A stretch of DNA of 64,000 nt, from NCBI RefSeq assembly GCF_023706045.1, contig NZ_BQYL01000001.1:620001-684000 (forward strand). The letters are read 5' to 3'. A program made the position numbers and the translations under genes. This DNA is from Kangiella sp. TOML190. Its GTDB lineage: Bacteria > Pseudomonadota > Gammaproteobacteria > Enterobacterales > Kangiellaceae. Positions 43,589-53,370 of the stretch are shown piece after piece; within the stretch, counting starts at the first letter, position 1, and each line of letters begins with the position of its first letter. Under the pieces are notes generated by a model. It saw nothing but the letters and a program-made list of their open reading frames with translations. It had not been told where the DNA came from and did not search any database.

Positions 43589-45762
43589 CTTAATTGCTTC
43601 AAACCATCATTAGTGACTGTAAACTGGTGCTTGGTTACTTGGTTTAAAAAATCTTGTGGTTGCTGGTAGTAGGATTGATAGAGCGACTCCTCTGGAACCA
43701 GATAAAGCTCAGCGATAATATTGTCCGCATTGACTTGTAAAACCGTTAAACCATGTCGCGCCATCTCCGCAAATTTTAACTGCGGATTGGCTTCTTTTAG
43801 CGATTGGTTAGCGCTTTTTAGCATTTGATCCACGTTCGGGATCGCGCTTAGCTTTTGGTGCTTTGCAGCCATATCAGAAATCATTTTGCGCTGAGTACTG
43901 GAGGATACCGATGGTGTAGTAAATTCCACCGCACCAGTAGTATGTTGACCAATTAAAGCAGCATGAATATCGCCGGATAATAAGACTAGGTTTTCTGCTT
44001 GGCTTAACTCTGCCAACAAAGCATGACGTTTCTGTGGAAAGGCATCCCAATGGTCGACGTTTAAGTAAAACCTTTGATTAAAGGGTTTAGGAATTTTCAG
44101 TTCTTTTTTACTTAAATCTAACACCAACGAGTTCATGGACACTGAATTAGCCACCAACTTCCACTTGGCTTTAGAGCGAGCTACTGCTTTTTTTAACCAG
44201 CGCTCCTGCTCTTCGCCCAGCGGGTTATGCAGCTGCGAATTTAGTCCATAACTGATTGCAGATACTAAATCATAAGAATCTTTTACCACAAAGTAGCGAG
44301 CGCCAATGGCCCCAAACAAATTTATTTTACCCAATAATGCATAACAAAATCCTAGTGGTAATTTTTGATTCCATTCTGCGCTAAATGTAACTGTCGAGCC
44401 TTCACCAGCTTTAACTTGCTGATATTGCTCAAGCCACTGATTAATAATAGGCACGGCTAAATTACCGCTAATTTTTGCCAATGCTTTTTGTTTGGCTGCA
44501 GCTTGCGCTAAACCTTGCTCTTGATAAGCTTCGGTCAACTGCGCGATCAAGATATTTTTTTGCTGATCATATTGTGGCTCATCAATATCAAGGTATGGCA
44601 TTAGAAAAGGTTTTATTTTTTCAAAACTAATACCTTTGGCAGCCATTAATAACTCAAGCGTTGTTTGATTAAAGATGATGCTGGCTGGGAATGCATCTTC
44701 AGGAATTAAGTGATCTGGTCTATGGGTTCTAAAATCCGTGACCATCAGATCTAAGTTTTTACCAAAATTAAACTGACGATAAATTTTAGTATTGGGATAA
44801 AGCCTCTCCGTATCCAGTAATGTCTTATCGCTTGCGAACTGTTCAAGATCGAGTGGCATATATTCGTAATAAGCCATTTCCGAATTCAGCTTGCGCTCAA
44901 GGTTGGATTCATTCTGCCGCCCACCGCTGTGGGTCGCGTTAGTACCGAAGCTATCGTCAGCAAATTCATGGTCATCCCAAGTGGCGATGATGGGAAACTG
45001 TTCGTGTAGCTTTTGCAATATCGAATCGGAGCGGTAGATTTGATACAGCTGACGATAATTATCCAAGCTATTGGCCGCGTAAAAAGGCGCTTGTTCCGCG
45101 CCCAACTTAATAGCATTTGCTAAATCCCGAAACTCCACCGAGCGACCATTATCTCTTTGAAAACGTGGATCACGCGTAGTTTCATAAATGTAGTCGCCTA
45201 AAAATAAGACAAAATCCAGATCCTCGATCTCGAGTAACTGCAGGTAAGTGTTATAAAATTTGCCAACATAATCTTGGCAACTGACTTGGGCAATTTTGAT
45301 CGAACGCTGCTCATCAGCTCTTGGCGCAGTTTTGGTGCGGCCAATTTTTGATGAAAAATACTGTTCTGATTTTCGATAAAGAAACCGGTAGAAGTAATAA
45401 TTCGAAGCTTCGAGTTCACTAACTTTGACTTTTACGCAACCGTCGCGCAGAGGATCGGTTTTTATTTTTTGGCTGAGGATAATGTTAGAAAAGCGCTTAT
45501 CCGCTGCTACTTGTAAGACTAATTCCAGTGGCTCTCGCGGCATCAATTGCGCATCCTCCACTCTGGTCCATAAGATCACACTATCGGCTTTAGGATCGCC
45601 CGATGCTAGCGATTGTGGAAAGTAGTCGCTCGCTTTGGTGTTGTCTATCTTAGCTTTTGACAGATCCAAAGAGTCACCAAGCTCTTGGCAGCCAGAAAGT
45701 CCCAGCAAACCAATGCCGCTAGTTGCGAAAGCCATAGATTGGAGAAATTGTCGTCGTTGCAC
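43585..45762 (-). CDS. PhoD-type alkaline phosphatase / phosphodiesterase
   Basis: 725 aa. The N-terminus RRQFLQSMAFATSGIGLLGLSGC combines a twin-arginine signal with a lipobox-like Cys. The core matches PhoD: ASGDPKADSVILWTRV, VSCQDY, FLGDYIYE (Asp metal ligand), TWDDHEFADD and SGDIHAALIG. It hydrolyses phosphate esters in the periplasm or at the outer surface by family. An insert of about 100 residues (roughly 370-480) exceeds the usual PhoD length. Its promoter side faces a short basic reading frame and rph. Confidence 0.9.
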   Translation of the reverse strand: MQRRQFLQSMAFATSGIGLLGLSGCQELGDSLDLSKAKIDNTKASDYFPQSLASGDPKADSVILWTRVEDAQLMPREPLELVLQVAADKRFSNIILSQKIKTDPLRDGCVKVKVSELEASNYYFYRFLYRKSEQYFSSKIGRTKTAPRADEQRSIKIAQVSCQDYVGKFYNTYLQLLEIEDLDFVLFLGDYIYETTRDPRFQRDNGRSVEFRDLANAIKLGAEQAPFYAANSLDNYRQLYQIYRSDSILQKLHEQFPIIATWDDHEFADDSFGTNATHSGGRQNESNLERKLNSEMAYYEYMPLDLEQFASDKTLLDTERLYPNTKIYRQFNFGKNLDLMVTDFRTHRPDHLIPEDAFPASIIFNQTTLELLMAAKGISFEKIKPFLMPYLDIDEPQYDQQKNILIAQLTEAYQEQGLAQAAAKQKALAKISGNLAVPIINQWLEQYQQVKAGEGSTVTFSAEWNQKLPLGFCYALLGKINLFGAIGARYFVVKDSYDLVSAISYGLNSQLHNPLGEEQERWLKKAVARSKAKWKLVANSVSMNSLVLDLSKKELKIPKPFNQRFYLNVDHWDAFPQKRHALLAELSQAENLVLLSGDIHAALIGQHTTGAVEFTTPSVSSSTQRKMISDMAAKHQKLSAIPNVDQMLKSANQSLKEANPQLKFAEMARHGLTVLQVNADNIIAELYLVPEESLYQSYYQQPQDFLNQVTKHQFTVTNDGLKQLS

Positions 45763-45804
45763 TTGAAATTCTAATCATCAAAAACAACTCATCTTACCAG
45801 CATT

Positions 45805-45876
45805 TTATGCCGTTGCTACTAATTCTTTTACCGTTCTTATCGCCCTTTTCTTTGCTTTTCTGTTAGCTTTTTTCAT
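45805..45876 (-). CDS. Possible 23-aa basic microprotein
   Basis: ATG at 45876, stop TAA at 45807-45805. The start is preceded by AAGGAG at 8-nt spacing, the best ribosome-binding site in this gap. The peptide is [20 protein letters not shown] plus ATA, with 10 Lys/Arg in 23 residues. The frame also continues open upstream, so the small ORF is defined by the start site. It lies between phoD and the rph promoter on the other strand. No homologue is known to me; it may be a microprotein, leader peptide or chance. Confidence 0.4.
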   Translation of the reverse strand: MKKANRKAKKRAIRTVKELVATA

Positions 45877-45892
45877 AGGTTTCTCCTTAGTT

Positions 45893-45921
45893 CTGACATT
45901 AGTTTTAGATTCTCGTATAAT
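45893..45921 (+). promoter_or_regulatory. Strong sigma-70 promoter of rph
   Basis: CTGACA (45893-45898), 17-bp spacer, TATAAT (45916-45921): 5/6 and 6/6 matches. Predicted start near 45928, 37 nt before the rph ATG. Confidence 0.75.
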
Positions 45922-45964
45922 GCCCCCAAACATTATTCCATCAGAATTATCCAAGGATCCGAAA

Positions 45965-46681
45965 ATGAGACCCAGTGGCCGTACTAGCAACCAACTTAGA
46001 CCCGTCACCATTAGCCGTAACTTCACCAAACACGCCGAAGGTTCGGTGTTAATCGAATTTGGTGAAACCAAGGTTTTGTGCAACGCCTCGGTTGAAGAAG
46101 GAGTACCTCGTTTCTTAAAAGGAAAAGGACAGGGCTGGATCACCGCTGAATACGGCATGCTACCGCGCTCTACCCACAGTCGCATGGGACGTGAAGCCGC
46201 TCGCGGTAAACAAGGCGGTCGTACTTTGGAGATTCAACGCTTGATTGGTCGCTCGCTCCGCGCCGCGGTTGACTTAACTCAGCTCGGTGAAAATACTATC
46301 TATTTAGATTGCGATGTAATTCAAGCTGATGGTGGCACCCGCACCGCTTCCATCAGCGGCGCTTGCATTGCATTGCACGATGCGCTGTTTTATATGCGAC
46401 AAAAAGGATTGATTAAAACTAATCCGATGAAGCATTGGATTGGCGCTATATCCGTCGGAATTTATCAAGGTACGCCGGTATTGGATCTGGATTATCCGGA
46501 AGATTCAGACGCGGAAACCGATATGAATATTGTGATGGATGAAAACGGTGGCTTTATCGAAATCCAAGGCACTGCCGAAGGCCAGCCTTTTTCAGGTAAT
46601 GAGCTAATGGCCTTATTGGATTTGGGTAAGCAAGGAATTCGTGAGATTTTTGACTTGCAGAAGCAGGCCGTATCAAAATAA
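45965..46681 (+). CDS. rph: Ribonuclease PH
   Basis: 238 aa (the usual length) when started at ATG 45965, which has AAGGAT 8 nt upstream and gives [20 protein letters not shown], matching the E. coli start; an earlier in-frame ATG at 45920 lies inside the promoter. The core [35 protein letters not shown] and [17 protein letters not shown] is intact. It trims tRNA 3' ends phosphorolytically. Confidence 0.96.
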   Translation: MRPSGRTSNQLRPVTISRNFTKHAEGSVLIEFGETKVLCNASVEEGVPRFLKGKGQGWITAEYGMLPRSTHSRMGREAARGKQGGRTLEIQRLIGRSLRAAVDLTQLGENTIYLDCDVIQADGGTRTASISGACIALHDALFYMRQKGLIKTNPMKHWIGAISVGIYQGTPVLDLDYPEDSDAETDMNIVMDENGGFIEIQGTAEGQPFSGNELMALLDLGKQGIREIFDLQKQAVSK

Positions 46682-46750
46682 TTTCAAGCATAACTAGGGT
46701 AGCTTATACCACATTAATCTGCCCTAGCTTGCTAATAAAACTGTTCGTTG

Positions 46751-47293
46751 CTAATAATTAACAACTAGCTTTGGCCAGTTTTCTAACCAAGCTTTATCTC
46801 TTACCCTAGCTCCAAAAGCTTTTGGTTTTCTGCGTTTGTCATTAATTGTAATAGAATAGTTAAACAGTGCTTCGCAACCAAAAGGAGCAATGACTTCTAG
46901 CGTTTGATCGCGATGCAAGCGTACCCCTATCGCAGTTTCTATCTCTACCCAGTAGCTCATTGCATCAGATGTAGACGAATAAGGTGAATCATTATTTCTA
47001 AGATGCATTCTCGCCTGATTCTTCACTGACCAAGGTTGAAGATATTTAGTTTTTAAAGTCTTCTCGATTTTTTTATCTACAGAGGTATCATTATTTTTGT
47101 CAAAGTAGATCAGATCAATATCATTTAACGGCGTACCATGCTGATTCTCATGAAGTTTATCCCATACCAGATTACGAACAAAACCTGCGGCTAAGCACCA
47201 ATCCTTTAATTCAAGGCTAGCAGCAGCTTTCAATGCATTAAATCTTACTTCATCGCTCTGTAACCATTGCTTTATTTGCCGTTCATAATTCAT
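46751..47293 (-). CDS. Nucleotidyltransferase-like protein (COG3575 type)
   Basis: 180 aa. CLAAGFVRNLVWDKLH and PLNDIDLIYFD reproduce the GGxxR/DxD-type nucleotidyltransferase core found in the uncharacterised COG3575/DUF925 family, followed by YWVEIETAIGVRLH. No signal or membrane segment. Substrate unknown. It stands alone between rph (plus) and trkH (minus). Confidence 0.75.
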   Translation of the reverse strand: MNYERQIKQWLQSDEVRFNALKAAASLELKDWCLAAGFVRNLVWDKLHENQHGTPLNDIDLIYFDKNNDTSVDKKIEKTLKTKYLQPWSVKNQARMHLRNNDSPYSSTSDAMSYWVEIETAIGVRLHRDQTLEVIAPFGCEALFNYSITINDKRRKPKAFGARVRDKAWLENWPKLVVNY

Positions 47294-47344
47294 CTTATTA
47301 TCGATTCAGTTTGTTGTACTTTTTCTAAAGACGGTTTCGTTAAG

Positions 47345-48793
47345 CTACCTTCTCCAAAAATAAGGCGTAAAGAGAACTAATAAAGTAAAGATCTCCAGGC
47401 GCCCTAATAACATGGCAAAACTTAAAACGTATTTAGAGAGATCCGAAATACTATTATAGTTAAGCGCCACTTCGCCAAGCCCGGGCCCAAGATTATTCAT
47501 GCAAGCCGCAACCGCAGAAAAAGCAGTAACCTGATCGAGTCCGTCGGCAATTAAGATCAGTAGTAAGATGACAAACAAGGCAACATAGGTGGCAAAGAAA
47601 CCCCACACCGATTGCACTACCCGATCGGACACCGAGTCTTTACCCAACTTGATTAAGAAGACACCATTAGGATGAATAAGTCGCTTGACTTCTCTTAGTC
47701 CTTGTTTGAAAAGTAGTAATACTCGTATCACTTTCATCCCACCAGCAGTTGAGCCCGCGCAACCACCAGCAAAACTGGCGAAGATCAATAAAGCAGGCAA
47801 GAAAATTGGCCAAGTATGAAATTCTGAGGTGGCAAAGCCGGTGGTGGTAGCGATAGAAACCGTATGGAAGATCCCTTGCACAACCGCATCGCCAAAATTA
47901 AAGAGCCCGTAAGCAAACAGCACCGCTATGCAACAAACGGCAACTAAAGTAAGCATCAATAGGTAACTTTTAAATTCCGGATCTCTTAGGTAAGGCCGAA
48001 TGCTAAGACGCCTGACTGCGCCAAAATGCAGAGCAAAATTAACGCCCGCGAAAAACATAAAAAAGCTGCAAATTAGCTCAATGGCCCGAGAATCAAAATA
48101 GCCGATACTGGCATCGTGTGGTGAAAAACCTCCGATAGCAATGGTCGAGAAGCTATGTGCTATAGCATCAAAAACATCCATTCCCGCTAGCCAATAAGCC
48201 AGCCCACAAGAAATGGTTAGACCTAAATAGATGTACCAAAGTGCTTTAGCCGTTCCTGCAATTCTTGGTGTTAATTTATTGTCCTTCATTGGCCCTGGCG
48301 TTTCCGCTCGATAGAGCTGCATACCACCAATACCTAACATCGGCAAAATCGCCACCGCTAATACGATGATACCCATGCCACCAAGCCATTGCAGTTGCTG
48401 ACGATAATATAAAATAGCGTGAGGTAGCTGATCCAAACCACTCAGTACAGTCGCGCCAGTGGTGGTTAATCCTGAGAAGGATTCAAAAATGGCATTGGCT
48501 AACGATACATTAAGACCATCGGTGAGCAAGAAAGGAAGCGAACCGAATAGACTCAAAACCGTCCAGAATAACACCACGATCAAGAATCCATCGCGAATTT
48601 TCAGTTCGGCTCGCGCTTGGCGGTTAGGAAAATACAGGATTAAGCCGGTAATCAAGGAAATGATAAAGGTAGCAAAAAAGGCTGTTCCGCCCCCATCTTT
48701 ATAAATAAAAGAAACCGCCACTGGCGGCATCATGGTCAAGCTGAACAGCATCAGCAATAAACCAAGAAAGCGGGTAATGGTGGAAACTTGCAT
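47345..48793 (-). CDS. trkH: Trk potassium uptake membrane subunit
   Basis: 482 aa, multi-pass, with the four pore-loop regions of TrkH/KtrB (SGLTTTGATVL, STIAIGGFSPHD, VSIATTTGFATS, AACMNNLGPGL). It imports K+ with TrkA gating it on the cytoplasmic side. The gene starts 12 bp after trkA stops, forming trkA-trkH, an arrangement not always present in gammaproteobacteria. Confidence 0.97.
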   Translation of the reverse strand: MQVSTITRFLGLLLMLFSLTMMPPVAVSFIYKDGGGTAFFATFIISLITGLILYFPNRQARAELKIRDGFLIVVLFWTVLSLFGSLPFLLTDGLNVSLANAIFESFSGLTTTGATVLSGLDQLPHAILYYRQQLQWLGGMGIIVLAVAILPMLGIGGMQLYRAETPGPMKDNKLTPRIAGTAKALWYIYLGLTISCGLAYWLAGMDVFDAIAHSFSTIAIGGFSPHDASIGYFDSRAIELICSFFMFFAGVNFALHFGAVRRLSIRPYLRDPEFKSYLLMLTLVAVCCIAVLFAYGLFNFGDAVVQGIFHTVSIATTTGFATSEFHTWPIFLPALLIFASFAGGCAGSTAGGMKVIRVLLLFKQGLREVKRLIHPNGVFLIKLGKDSVSDRVVQSVWGFFATYVALFVILLLILIADGLDQVTAFSAVAACMNNLGPGLGEVALNYNSISDLSKYVLSFAMLLGRLEIFTLLVLFTPYFWRR

Positions 48794-48804
48794 CTTTTAG
48801 TCCA

Positions 48805-50178
48805 CTAAAAGTAAGTCACGTTGACTTGGAACAGACGCTCAACATCGTGAATATACGCCTTGTCCACCATAAACAAAATCACGTGATCGTGATCGCGGAT
48901 AATCACATTATCATGAGCGATCAACACCCGCCCATCGCGCACTAAAGCACCAATGGTGGTGCCTGGTGGCAGCGGCACTTCGCTAACCGAGCGTCCGATC
49001 ACCAAGGAACTTTGTTCATTGCCACGAGCAACCGCTTCAATCGCTTCGGCGGCTCCACGGCGTAGCGAGTAGACGTTAGACACCAAACCGCGGCGAATAT
49101 GTTTTAACAGGCTGCCGATGGTGACTTGCTGAGGTGAAATCGCAATATCAATTTCTTGTCCTTGGATGAGATCGACATAAGCCGGACGGTTAATCAAAAC
49201 CATCGTTTTGCGCACGCCCATTCTTTTTGCCAACATCGCTGACATAATATTGGCTTCGTCGTCATTGGTAACCGCGACAAATAAATCGAAATCTTTGATA
49301 TTCTCATCATCAAGTAAATCTTGATCAGAAATATCACCATGCAGCACTAAACTGTCTTGCAAGGTATCGGCAAGATGTTGCACCCTGTCAGCATTCCGCT
49401 CGATAATTTTAACCTGCGCTTCTTTTTCAAGTGTTAAGGCAAGACCTTTACCGATATTACCGCCACCAGCGATCATAACTCTTTGGTAGTCTTTCTCCAG
49501 CCGTTGTAATTCACTCATCACCGCTCGAATGTGCTTTTTATCGGCCAAGAAGAACACTTCATCATCGGCTTCGATAATAGTATGCCCCGTTGGCACAATC
49601 GGATTACCTCGGCGAAAAATTGCCGCTACACGAGTATCAACATTAGGCAGATGGTGGCGCAACTCTGACAAAGCATTGCCGACCAAAGGACCACCATAAT
49701 AAGCTCGCACCGCCACTAGGCGCACTGCTCCATCGGCAAAATCCAGAACCTGAAAGGCACCAGGGTTCTCAATCAAACGAGTCACATAATTAGTAACCAA
49801 TTGCTCAGGACTAATGACAACATCGACAGGAATATGATTATCTTCAAAAAGGTTAGGAAAGGATTGGTAGTTTTGCGAACGAATACGAGCAATTTTTTTC
49901 GGCGTTTGGAATAAGGTATGCGCGATTTGGCAGGCCATCATATTAACTTCGTCGCTATTGGTCACAGCCACCAACATATCCGCATCATCAATTCCAGCTT
50001 TGTAGAGTACATTAGGGTGAGCGCCATGACCGACAATGGTCTTTAAGTCCAAATGATCCTGAATATCACGCAAGCGCCTCGAATCCGTATCGATCAGCGT
50101 AATATCATTGTCTTCGCCTTCTAAATTTAGTGCCAAGCTCATACCCACTTGCCCAGCACCCAAAATAATTATTTTCAT
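48805..50178 (-). CDS. trkA: Trk system regulatory subunit TrkA
   Basis: 457 aa. Two RCK halves, each with a dinucleotide fold: [22 protein letters not shown] at the start and [19 protein letters not shown] near 230, with TrkA-C domains ending each half. It binds NAD(H)/ATP and controls TrkH. It is 150 bp downstream of rsmB; that gap shows no feature I can support. Confidence 0.97.
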   Translation of the reverse strand: MKIIILGAGQVGMSLALNLEGEDNDITLIDTDSRRLRDIQDHLDLKTIVGHGAHPNVLYKAGIDDADMLVAVTNSDEVNMMACQIAHTLFQTPKKIARIRSQNYQSFPNLFEDNHIPVDVVISPEQLVTNYVTRLIENPGAFQVLDFADGAVRLVAVRAYYGGPLVGNALSELRHHLPNVDTRVAAIFRRGNPIVPTGHTIIEADDEVFFLADKKHIRAVMSELQRLEKDYQRVMIAGGGNIGKGLALTLEKEAQVKIIERNADRVQHLADTLQDSLVLHGDISDQDLLDDENIKDFDLFVAVTNDDEANIMSAMLAKRMGVRKTMVLINRPAYVDLIQGQEIDIAISPQQVTIGSLLKHIRRGLVSNVYSLRRGAAEAIEAVARGNEQSSLVIGRSVSEVPLPPGTTIGALVRDGRVLIAHDNVIIRDHDHVILFMVDKAYIHDVERLFQVNVTYF

Positions 50179-50331
50179 ATGCTTATTCTATGGCTTAACG
50201 ATTGGCTCTTTTTAGCGCCACACTGAGGCTCTCGCCATGATTTTGCCATTTAACATCAGCTACTTTTTAGGCCTATCCCTATATGCTAACTCCATAAGCC
50301 CCTGATCTAAAGGATTTTTTAGTAAAATTGA

Positions 50332-51654
50332 TTAGTTTTCAAGCGCTTGTTTCTCTAACAAGCAATAATAAAAACCGTCCATTTGACTTTGGCCTGGCAG
50401 AATTTGAAGGCCAATCTTGCTACTGGAAAGCCTCTGCAAAGACTCGGTAAAGGCTACTAACTTGGCGCTGGTTTCTTGTGCTAAAAAGCGCTCTATTTGG
50501 TGTATATTTTCTTGCGGTAATATGGAACAGGTGGCGTACAGCAATTGCCCGCCAGGTTTTAAGGCTGGCCAAGCTTGTTGCAAAATCATTGCTTGAATAT
50601 TAACTAACTCGTTAATATCGCTTTCTCGCCTTAACAGCTTTATATCGGGATGGCGACGAATAACGCCAGTTGCGCTACACGGAACGTCCAATAAAATTTG
50701 ATCAAACTGCTGCGGCGCTTCTTGCAAATATTCTAGCAAGTCGTGACAAATCACTTTGGCATCCAGCTCGAGCCGCTCAAGGTTTTCTTCGATCCGCTGA
50801 CAGCGGCCATCGTCAATATCGACCGCACTGAGATCCAACTGATTGTTGGAATATTCAAGCAAATGGGCTGTTTTGCCACCCGGCGCAGCGCAACCGTCAA
50901 GCAGCTTCATACCCGCTTTCGGTTTTAAGATCCAAGCCGCCAGTTGCGCAGCAGCATCTTGAACCGACACCCAACCCTCGGCAAACTTAGGAAGCGCCGT
51001 CACTTTAACCGGCTCGGCTAAAACAATAGCACTCTCTACTAACTCGTGTGCCTTGCCATCAATAGCGCTCTGGCTGAGTAATGATAAGTAATCCTCGCGG
51101 CTGGTTTTGGATAGATTCACTCTCAGGGTCAAAGGCGCTTGCTGATTAGAGTTTGCTAGAATCTGGTCAACTTGTCCTTTATAGCTGGGCTTAATTTTAT
51201 TGATAAGCCAATCGGGCATAGCAAATTTAGTATCCCAGTTTTTATCCAGCGCTTGGTTAATGGCTTCTTTTTGTCGTAGGTAATTTCGTAGGACTGCATT
51301 AAGCAGTTTTTTTACCCACGGTTTTTTCAATTGCTCACAAGCTTCGACGGTTTCGGCAATCGCGGCATGATCGGGAATACGACTGTATTGCAGCTGATAA
51401 AGGCCCACGATAATCAAACACAATATATCCGAATCTTTATTACGCAGCGGCTTTTGCAATAATTGATTGGCCATCGCTTCTAAGCGAATATAGTAGCGAC
51501 AACTGTTTAACACCAATGACTTAAACAAAGACACATCGGCTGAATTGTCAAATTCAATGCTCGCCAAAAGATCCGTCGCCGAGCGGCCGTGAAAAGCAAT
51601 CTCAACCAATGATTTAGCCGCTTGCGAACGGATATGAGAACTCTCAAAAATCAT
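50332..51654 (-). CDS. rsmB: 16S rRNA m5C967 methyltransferase RsmB
   Basis: 440 aa. N-terminal NusB-like domain (RSQAAKSLVEIAF..LVLNSCRYYIRLEA..LLQKPLRNKDSDILCLIIVGLYQL) and a C-terminal SAM-methyltransferase with KLLDGCAAPGGKTAHLLE, DVPCSATGVIRRHPDIK and the catalytic-Cys motif LLYATCSILPQEN. It methylates C967 of 16S rRNA. Its start overlaps the fmt stop by 4 nt. Confidence 0.97.
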   Translation of the reverse strand: MIFESSHIRSQAAKSLVEIAFHGRSATDLLASIEFDNSADVSLFKSLVLNSCRYYIRLEAMANQLLQKPLRNKDSDILCLIIVGLYQLQYSRIPDHAAIAETVEACEQLKKPWVKKLLNAVLRNYLRQKEAINQALDKNWDTKFAMPDWLINKIKPSYKGQVDQILANSNQQAPLTLRVNLSKTSREDYLSLLSQSAIDGKAHELVESAIVLAEPVKVTALPKFAEGWVSVQDAAAQLAAWILKPKAGMKLLDGCAAPGGKTAHLLEYSNNQLDLSAVDIDDGRCQRIEENLERLELDAKVICHDLLEYLQEAPQQFDQILLDVPCSATGVIRRHPDIKLLRRESDINELVNIQAMILQQAWPALKPGGQLLYATCSILPQENIHQIERFLAQETSAKLVAFTESLQRLSSSKIGLQILPGQSQMDGFYYCLLEKQALEN

Positions 51655-52616
51655 GAGCTGATCAGCTCAAATTGTTTACCTTCAGCAAACAAGGCTTGTC
51701 TAGCCGGAGCGTTAAGTAAATCCTTAACCGCCATCATTTTCGAGCCCGCCATCTGCAGATGAGTCAAGCGCAACAAAGCTTCATTACAAGCAACTAGAAT
51801 ACCCTCTTTATCAGCACGTAGAATAGTACCTGCCGCTTCATCGGTAATGCTATCCACCACTTCTGCCTGCCAAACCCGAATGATCTGCCCTTCAATCTGC
51901 GCAGTACAAATAGGCCATGAATTAAAAGCACGAATTTTTCGTTCGATGTGGGTAGCCGAATCTTGCCAGTCGATTTGCGCTTCTTGCTTGCTGAGTTTAT
52001 GCGCATAGGTTGCTAACTGGTCGTCTTGAATTTCAGCGCTTATCTGCTCATTGGCAAGCTTATCAATCGCTTTTACCAATAAATTCGCGCCTTGCGCTGC
52101 CAGTTTATCGTGCAAACTAGAACCCGTTTCAGAATCAGCTATTGGAATTACGGCTTTGAGCAGCATAGGTCCCGTATCCAGCCCCGCGTCCATTTGCATA
52201 ATGGTGATGCCAGATTGGGTATCGCCAACTTCGATAGCTCTTTGAATCGGCGCCGCGCCGCGCCAACGGGGCAGCAAAGAGCCATGTACATTGATACAGC
52301 CCAATTTTGGCGTATCCAACACCGCTTGTGGCAATAGCAGGCCATAAGCCACCACCACCATCAGATCCGCATGGTACTGCGCTAAATTTTCACGGTCATT
52401 CTGATCTTTAAAGTTAACCGGCTGCTCAACCGCAATATCATGTGCTAAAGCCAATGCTTTAACCGGACTCATGCTCGTTTTCTTGCCGCGACCCGCCTTA
52501 CGATCCGGCTGAGTATAAACCGCAACCACTTGATGCTCGGTATTATGGCAATGCGTAATCAAGGCTTGCAAGCTGCTAGCGGCAAAGTCGGGAGTTCCGG
52601 CAAAAATTATCTTCAA
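51651..52616 (-). CDS. fmt: Methionyl-tRNA formyltransferase
   Basis: 321 aa. IIFAGTPDFAASSLQALI, NVHGSLLPRWRGAAPIQRAIEVGD (catalytic Asn-His) and the SLLP loop are intact, with a C-terminal OB-type domain. It formylates initiator Met-tRNA. It sits in the def-fmt-rsmB unit, 74 bp after def and coupled to rsmB. Confidence 0.98.
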   Translation of the reverse strand: MKIIFAGTPDFAASSLQALITHCHNTEHQVVAVYTQPDRKAGRGKKTSMSPVKALALAHDIAVEQPVNFKDQNDRENLAQYHADLMVVVAYGLLLPQAVLDTPKLGCINVHGSLLPRWRGAAPIQRAIEVGDTQSGITIMQMDAGLDTGPMLLKAVIPIADSETGSSLHDKLAAQGANLLVKAIDKLANEQISAEIQDDQLATYAHKLSKQEAQIDWQDSATHIERKIRAFNSWPICTAQIEGQIIRVWQAEVVDSITDEAAGTILRADKEGILVACNEALLRLTHLQMAGSKMMAVKDLLNAPARQALFAEGKQFELISS

Positions 52617-52690
52617 GCTGGCGTCCTTTTAATTTTTTTACAGTGTTATTATCAAGATAATGGAAACGGCGAGATTAAAATCAGCTGAAA

Positions 52691-53209
52691 CTAACCCGCT
52701 TTAAGTTTTTTCTTTTGCTGCTTTTCCAGCATGGCGCGAATACGGCGCTGTTTTAGCGGCGACAAATAATCCACAAACACCTTACCGTTAATATGATCCA
52801 ACTCGTGTTGAATACATACCGCCAAGAGATCGCCCGTATCCAATTCAAAGGCTTCGCCATTTCTATCCAGCGCCTTAACCACAATTTCATTGGCGCGCTC
52901 AACTTTGGCATAAACTCCAGGAAAAGAGAGGCAGCCCTCTTCCATCACTTCTTGGCCGCGTTTTTCAACAATTTCAGGATTAATAAACACCAAAGGCTCC
53001 GATTTATCTTCGGAAACATCAATTACAAACAAACGCTTGTGAAAATCCACTTGAGTAGCCGCCAAGCCAATACCTGGCGCCTCATACATGGTTTCAAACA
53101 TATTGTCGATCTGGGTTTGTAAGGCAGGGGTAAAATCAGCCTCGGTAATTTCCTTGGCTTTAGTGCGCAAACGCGGATCGGGGTACTCTAAAATTTCTAA
53201 AATGGCCAT
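52691..53209 (-). CDS. def: Peptide deformylase
   Basis: 172 aa. The three motifs are present: [18 protein letters not shown] with the metal Cys, and [12 protein letters not shown] with the His pair. It removes the N-formyl group from new proteins. It is the first gene of the def-fmt-rsmB-trkA-trkH line and divergent from the ankyrin-like gene. Confidence 0.98.
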   Translation of the reverse strand: MAILEILEYPDPRLRTKAKEITEADFTPALQTQIDNMFETMYEAPGIGLAATQVDFHKRLFVIDVSEDKSEPLVFINPEIVEKRGQEVMEEGCLSFPGVYAKVERANEIVVKALDRNGEAFELDTGDLLAVCIQHELDHINGKVFVDYLSPLKQRRIRAMLEKQQKKKLKAG

Positions 53210-53370
53210 GGATTTGGTTTAATTAGCACAAATAGTGGTTTAATAAGCAACTATGATAATAAAATGTGGGTCCAATGACTAATGATTTCAATGGTTTTGG
53301 CCATTAAGCAAACCGTCGTCGCTTCCACAAAGATCAGCAGCAAGGCAGCCAGTAGCAGAGCATAACAAGA

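Noticed and set aside
45805-46185. 126-codon minus-strand frame
   Set aside because: Most of it is antisense to rph. Only the last 23 codons have their own start and ribosome-binding site, and that part is listed separately.
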